From the NCBI GenBank assembly GCA_903858685.1, contig CAIOJR010000242.1, positions 1 to 46,959 of the forward strand: DNA of 46,959 nucleotides. The letters are read 5' to 3'. This DNA is from an uncultured Caulobacterales bacterium (GTDB lineage: Bacteria; Pseudomonadota; Alphaproteobacteria; Caulobacterales; Caulobacteraceae). Position numbers and translations under genes: made by a program. This document shows positions 42,950 through 46,959 of this stretch, in pieces. Below the pieces are notes generated by a model. It worked only from the letters and a program-made list of their open reading frames with translations. It was not told where the DNA came from and did not search any database. The first letter of the stretch is position 1; each line of letters begins with the position of its first letter.

Positions 42950-44568
42950 CCCATATTGTCTCAAAAATCTCCCCCGGGTCGGACGGTTTCAAAGCCAATG
43001 CCGCGCTCAATCAGAAACTGGCGGATCAGCTGCGAGCGCGTTGCGCCGTCTCAGCACTTGGCGGCCCAAAGACCGCCCGGGACCGCCATGAATCCCGGGG
43101 CAAGCTTTTGCCGCGCCAAAGGGTCGAGCGCCTCCTGGACCCCGGCGCGCCCTTTCTGGAGCTGGGCGCGCTGGCGGCCTTTGGCCTCTATGAGGACGAG
43201 GCGCCGGGCGCAGGCCTGATCACCGGCATCGGCCGCGTCTGCGGGCGCGAAGTGATGATTGTCGCCAATGACGCAACCGTCAAGGGCGGCGCCTATTTCC
43301 CGATCACGGTGAAGAAGCATTTGAGGGCGCAGGAAGTCGCCCTGCAGAACCGCCTGCCCTGCCTCTATCTGGTCGATAGCGGCGGCGCCAACCTGCCGCA
43401 TCAGGCCGAAGTGTTTCCCGACCGCGACCATTTTGGCCGCATCTTCTACAATCAGGCCCAGATGAGCGCCCAGGGCATCGCCCAGATCGCATGTGTGATG
43501 GGCAGTTGCACCGCGGGCGGCGCCTATGTGCCCGCCATGTCCGACGAGACCATCATTGTCCGGGGCGCCGGAGAGGACAGCCAGGGCACCATCTTCCTCG
43601 GCGGCCCGCCTCTGGTCAAGGCCGCGACAGGCGAGGTGATCACAGCGACGGAGCTTGGCGGCGCCGACACCCATGGCCGAAGGTCAGGGGTCGTGGATCA
43701 TGTGGCGGAAAATGACGAACACGCCCTCTCCATCCTGCGCGCCATCGTCGCCCGATTGGGACCCGTCTCCAAGGCCGCGGTCGCCCTTAAAGAACCTGCG
43801 CCTCCGCGCCTCGATCCGGCCGAACTCCTGGGCGTCATCCCCGCCGACGTGCGCGCCCCCTATGACGTGCGCGAAGTGATCGGACGTCTGGTGGACGGTT
43901 CCGATCTTGACGAGTTCAAGGCGCTCTATGGAACCACGCTGGTCACGGGTTTCGCCCATATCTGGGGCTGTCCCGTCGCCATCCTGGCCAATAATGGCGT
44001 GCTCTTTTCGGAAAGCGCGCTCAAGGGCGCCCACTTCATCGAACTGGCCTGCCAGCGCAATATTCCCCTGCTGTTCCTGCAGAACATCTCGGGCTTCATG
44101 GTCGGCGGTCGGTACGAAGCGGGCGGGATCGCCAAGGACGGCGCAAAACTCGTCACGGCCGTCGCGACGGCCAATGTCCCCAAACTGACCGTCCTGATCG
44201 GGGGCAGTTTCGGCGCAGGCAATTACGGCATGTGTGGAAGGGCCTATTCTCCCCGCTTCCTCTTCACCTGGCCCAATGCCCGCATCAGCGTCATGGGCGG
44301 CGAGCAGGCGGCGAGCGTGCTGGCCACGGTTCGACGCGACGGCATGGAGGCCCGCGGGGAAAGCTGGTCGCCCGAAGCGGAGGCCGCCTTCAAGGCGCCG
44401 ATCCGCGAACGCTATGAAACCGAAGGCGATCCCTATTTCGCCACCGCCCGGCTATGGGACGACGGGATCATCGACCCCTTGCAGACCCGTGACGTGCTGG
44501 GTCTGGCCCTTCGCGCCACGCTCAATGCGCCCATAGATGACGTCCGCTTCGGCGTCTTTCGGATGTAG
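42946..44568 (+). CDS. mccB: 3-methylcrotonyl-CoA carboxylase, carboxyltransferase (beta) subunit
   Basis: A 540-residue carboxyltransferase of the usual length. Motifs: [60 protein letters not shown] (methylcrotonyl-type rather than propionyl-type), [57 protein letters not shown] and [14 protein letters not shown], which form the two crotonase-like halves and acyl-CoA oxyanion loops. It transfers CO2 from biotin to 3-methylcrotonyl-CoA. Translation is coupled to ivd by a four-base overlap and mccA starts five bases after its stop. Also called liuB. Confidence 0.95.
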   Translation: MTHIVSKISPGSDGFKANAALNQKLADQLRARCAVSALGGPKTARDRHESRGKLLPRQRVERLLDPGAPFLELGALAAFGLYEDEAPGAGLITGIGRVCGREVMIVANDATVKGGAYFPITVKKHLRAQEVALQNRLPCLYLVDSGGANLPHQAEVFPDRDHFGRIFYNQAQMSAQGIAQIACVMGSCTAGGAYVPAMSDETIIVRGAGEDSQGTIFLGGPPLVKAATGEVITATELGGADTHGRRSGVVDHVAENDEHALSILRAIVARLGPVSKAAVALKEPAPPRLDPAELLGVIPADVRAPYDVREVIGRLVDGSDLDEFKALYGTTLVTGFAHIWGCPVAILANNGVLFSESALKGAHFIELACQRNIPLLFLQNISGFMVGGRYEAGGIAKDGAKLVTAVATANVPKLTVLIGGSFGAGNYGMCGRAYSPRFLFTWPNARISVMGGEQAASVLATVRRDGMEARGESWSPEAEAAFKAPIRERYETEGDPYFATARLWDDGIIDPLQTRDVLGLALRATLNAPIDDVRFGVFRM

Positions 44569-44573
44569 CCGTC

Positions 44574-46442
44574 ATGTTCGGATCTCTCCTCATCGCCAAT
44601 CGCGGCGAAATCGCCTGCCGCATCATTCGCACGGCGGCAAGACTGGGCCTGCGCACCATTGCGGTCTATTCCGAAGCCGATGCGCAAAGCCCGCATGTGC
44701 AATTGGCCGATGTCGCCATTCCCATCGGACCTGCGCCCGCTCGCGAAAGCTATTTGCTGCCCGAGCGGATCTTGGAAGCGGCGCGACACGCCGACGCAGA
44801 CGCCGTGCATCCAGGCTATGGCTTTTTGTCTGAAAACGCCGCCTTTGCCCAGGCGGTCATGGATGCGGGCCTGATCTGGGTTGGCCCCAAGCCCTTCGCC
44901 ATCACCGCCATGGGACTGAAAGACCAGGCCAAGGCGCGCATGATGGCCGCGGGCGTTCCGGTGACGCCGGGCTATATGGGAGACGATCAGAGCCGCGAGC
45001 GCCTCAAGGCTGAGGCCGACCGGATCGGCTATCCCGTCCTGATCAAGGCCGTGGCTGGCGGCGGCGGCAAGGGCATGCGCAAGGTTGACCGCGCGCCGGA
45101 CTTTCTCGCCGCCCTCGCCTCCTGCCAGCGTGAAGCCGCGTCCAGCTTTGGCGATGTGCGCGTGCTTCTGGAAACCTATGTCGCCCGTCCGCGGCATATT
45201 GAAGTGCAGATCTTCGGCGACCGGTTCGGCCATGTGGTGCACCTCTTCGAGCGTGACTGCTCCTTGCAACGCCGCCATCAGAAGGTCATCGAGGAGGCTC
45301 CCGCGCCGGGCCTTGACGAGGCCACCCGCAAGGCCGTTTGCGACGCCGCCGTCCGCGCGGCCAGGGCGGTCGACTATGAGGGCGCGGGAACCGTCGAGTT
45401 CATTGCGGACGCCTCGGACGGCCTTCGCCCGGACCGGATCTGGTTCATGGAAATGAATACCAGGCTGCAGGTCGAGCATCCCGTGACCGAATGCGTGACC
45501 GGCCTTGATCTTGTGGAGTGGCAATTGCGTGTGGCCGCAGGCCAGCCCCTGCCGCGCACTCAGGACCAGATCGAGATTACCGGCCACGCCATCGAGGCCA
45601 GGCTCTATGCTGAAAGCCCCTCGACAGGGTTCCTGCCCTCTATCGGGGCTCTGGAACGGTTCAGCCTGCCGCGCAATATCCGGATCGATGCGGGCGTGCA
45701 AGAAGGCGGCGAGATCAGCCCCTTCTATGATCCCATGATCGCCAAGCTGATCGTCCACGCTCCGACGCGAACGGCGGCGGCTCTGCGGCTTTCAAAGGCC
45801 TGTGCGGAGGTGAAAGTCTATCCGGTCGCGACCAATGCCGCCTTTCTCAGCCGCACGCTGAAGCAGCCCGACTTCCTGAGTGGCGACGTCGACACCCGCT
45901 TTCTGGAGGACCGGATCGAGGCGCTCGCCGCCACGACGCCGCCCGGCGAGGCCGCATGGACGTCCGCCGCCCGCGCTCTGGCCAAGCCTTCCGATTCAGG
46001 GCCGTGGCAAAGCCTGAGCGGGTTTCGCCTGAATGCGCCAGCGCGCTTTGAGATCAAACTCGTTTGCGGCGATGATGCGCGACTTGTCCAAATCGACCCC
46101 GCGCTCCCGCATACTGACGCCACCTGGCCCTATCGGGACGGCGTCGTGGTGTTCGAAGCGGGAGAGGCCCATCTTTTTCGCGAACCCGATCCTGACGCCC
46201 TGTCTGGGGAAGCGACAGGCGACGGCGCCATCCTGTCGCCCATGCCCGGAAGGATTGTCCACAGCCCGGTCAAGGTCGGCGACGCCGTGAAAAAAGGGGA
46301 GTCCATTCTCACGCTTGAGGCGATGAAGATGGAGCATGTGCTCACCGCCCCCTTCGACGCCGTGGTCGAAAGCCTCCATGTCAGCCTCGGCGATCAGGTG
46401 ATTGAAGGCAAGCTGCTGGCCCGGCTGGAAAAAGCCGTCTGA
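44574..46442 (+). CDS. mccA: 3-methylcrotonyl-CoA carboxylase, biotin-containing (alpha) subunit
   Basis: A 622-residue protein: biotin carboxylase (about 1-450), a linker domain that contacts the beta subunit, and a biotin carrier domain. N-terminus MFGSLLIANRGEIACRIIRT; ATP-grasp loop KAVAGGGGKGMRKV; catalytic/metal segment MEMNTRLQVEHPVTE; biotin site EAMKMEHVL with biotinyl Lys585, about 37 residues from the end, as usual. Shortness of the linker region fits methylcrotonyl rather than propionyl carboxylase alpha. It follows mccB immediately. Expected next genes of this pathway (methylglutaconyl-CoA hydratase, HMG-CoA lyase) do not follow; a convergent adhesin gene ends 15 bases away. Also called liuD. 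Confidence 0.95.
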   Translation: MFGSLLIANRGEIACRIIRTAARLGLRTIAVYSEADAQSPHVQLADVAIPIGPAPARESYLLPERILEAARHADADAVHPGYGFLSENAAFAQAVMDAGLIWVGPKPFAITAMGLKDQAKARMMAAGVPVTPGYMGDDQSRERLKAEADRIGYPVLIKAVAGGGGKGMRKVDRAPDFLAALASCQREAASSFGDVRVLLETYVARPRHIEVQIFGDRFGHVVHLFERDCSLQRRHQKVIEEAPAPGLDEATRKAVCDAAVRAARAVDYEGAGTVEFIADASDGLRPDRIWFMEMNTRLQVEHPVTECVTGLDLVEWQLRVAAGQPLPRTQDQIEITGHAIEARLYAESPSTGFLPSIGALERFSLPRNIRIDAGVQEGGEISPFYDPMIAKLIVHAPTRTAAALRLSKACAEVKVYPVATNAAFLSRTLKQPDFLSGDVDTRFLEDRIEALAATTPPGEAAWTSAARALAKPSDSGPWQSLSGFRLNAPARFEIKLVCGDDARLVQIDPALPHTDATWPYRDGVVVFEAGEAHLFREPDPDALSGEATGDGAILSPMPGRIVHSPVKVGDAVKKGESILTLEAMKMEHVLTAPFDAVVESLHVSLGDQVIEGKLLARLEKAV

Positions 46443-46457
46443 TCCGGCAGCCAAGCC

Positions 46458-46959
46458 CTAATGGAGCCTTGGCGCAGCCCCGCCCAGACCGTGATCCGAA
46501 CCCGATCCCCGCTGACGGTCTTGAGAGCCCCTGGCCAGCAATTCACTCAAAGAGAAATCCATTTGGACCATATGCAGCGAGCCGTCCATCATGAAGGGGC
46601 TGAGCAGCGTTGAACAGGACGCAGGCCCGCTGGTCAGCCAACAGATGCGGCGCAGGAATGTCGCGGTCGAGTATGCCAAGGGGTTGACCATGATGGTCAG
46701 GGCCGCAGCGTTGTCCGACGCCTCCACCGCGCTATAGCTGTAATTGCTGCTCGATCCCACAAGGCCAGAGCCGGTGATCGCATAGGCGCCGACCGGCCGG
46801 GTCGGGCTGGCCGGGCTCGTCCACTGGGCCGAACCGGTCGTCACCGTGGACAGGACGTCGCCATTGACCAGACCCGATGCGCTCACCGTCCCCGACAGGG
46901 CAGGAACGCTCTGGCCATAGATCATCGCCGCCGCGCTCGCCCTGTAGGTCAGGGTCAGG
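46458..46959 (-). CDS. MBG-repeat surface adhesin, C-terminal part (cut by window end)
   Basis: The frame stays open to the last base of the window, so the start lies beyond it. The first visible residues, YRASAAAMIYGQSVPALSGT, then SGLVNGDVLSTVTTGSAQWT and VGAYAITGSGLVGSSSNYSY, match the MBG domain found in tandem near the C-terminus of filamentous-haemagglutinin-like exoproteins. After the last MBG unit comes a short C-terminal tail with two cysteines (ICWL, ASCS) and a basic, Gly-rich end. Such proteins are usually exported by a partner TpsB transporter. Only about 166 residues are visible, so total size and secretion type are unknown. Confidence 0.75.
   Translation of the reverse strand, partial: LTLTYRASAAAMIYGQSVPALSGTVSASGLVNGDVLSTVTTGSAQWTSPASPTRPVGAYAITGSGLVGSSSNYSYSAVEASDNAAALTIMVNPLAYSTATFLRRICWLTSGPASCSTLLSPFMMDGSLHMVQMDFSLSELLARGSQDRQRGSGSDHGLGGAAPRLH

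Overview
The window looks like a chromosomal segment of a GC-rich alphaproteobacterium, most likely a member of the Caulobacterales or a close relative. The reasons are high GC with strong GC bias at third codon positions, three TonB-dependent-receptor-type outer-membrane proteins within 9 kb, a NodT-type efflux lipoprotein, and many periplasmic or secreted hydrolases. The assignment rests on gene content, not on a marker gene. I saw no rRNA, tRNA, CRISPR array, prophage or plasmid origin.

Layout. 1-10 kb: the 3' part of an RND-pump outer-membrane channel, then two TonB-dependent receptors. The second receptor is followed closely by a dienelactone hydrolase and an LrgA/LrgB pair, then by a third receptor-like protein. 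10-14.4 kb: polysaccharide deacetylase, an NRAMP-like transporter with altered metal-site motifs, a Tat-exported cyclophilin and a LysR regulator. 14.5-18.2 kb: a tightly coupled minus-strand operon of a DUF3604 (PHP-like) exported protein, a membrane-anchored parvulin and a HupE/UreJ-type membrane protein. 18.5-25 kb: a cystathionine gamma-synthase family enzyme, a secreted protein made of three Cys-rich repeats, a small RNase H-like protein that seems to lack catalytic residues, an SDR oxidoreductase and the malic enzyme MaeB.

25-27.3 kb is a gene-poor stretch. It holds a low-complexity Ala/Gln/Ser-rich protein, a strikingly AT-rich island (about 30% GC over 180 bases), a small secreted six-cysteine protein and a three-unit 17-bp tandem repeat. 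27.3-35.5 kb: a VOC-family protein with a good terminator, FadH (2,4-dienoyl-CoA reductase), exported M20 and S10 peptidases, a YghU-type glutathione-dependent oxidoreductase and a nitronate monooxygenase. 35.6-40.7 kb: a minus-strand run of TetR regulator, alpha/beta hydrolase, DSP-type phosphatase, thiolase and LCAD-like acyl-CoA dehydrogenase, which looks like an acyl-chain degradation unit. 40.7-41.6 kb is a scar: a flavoprotein dehydrogenase pseudogene next to the 3' remnant of an IS110-family transposase. 41.8-46.4 kb: a leucine/isovalerate operon (isovaleryl-CoA dehydrogenase and both methylcrotonyl-CoA carboxylase subunits). The window ends inside a minus-strand MBG-repeat adhesin.

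Together the genes describe a scavenging heterotroph: outer-membrane uptake, exported peptidases, beta-oxidation with an auxiliary enzyme for unsaturated acyl chains, and branched-chain amino acid catabolism. The least explained parts are the DUF3604-parvulin-HupE operon, the triplicated Cys-repeat protein, the degenerate RNase H-like protein, the variant NRAMP transporter and the AT-rich island with its Cys-rich secreted protein.
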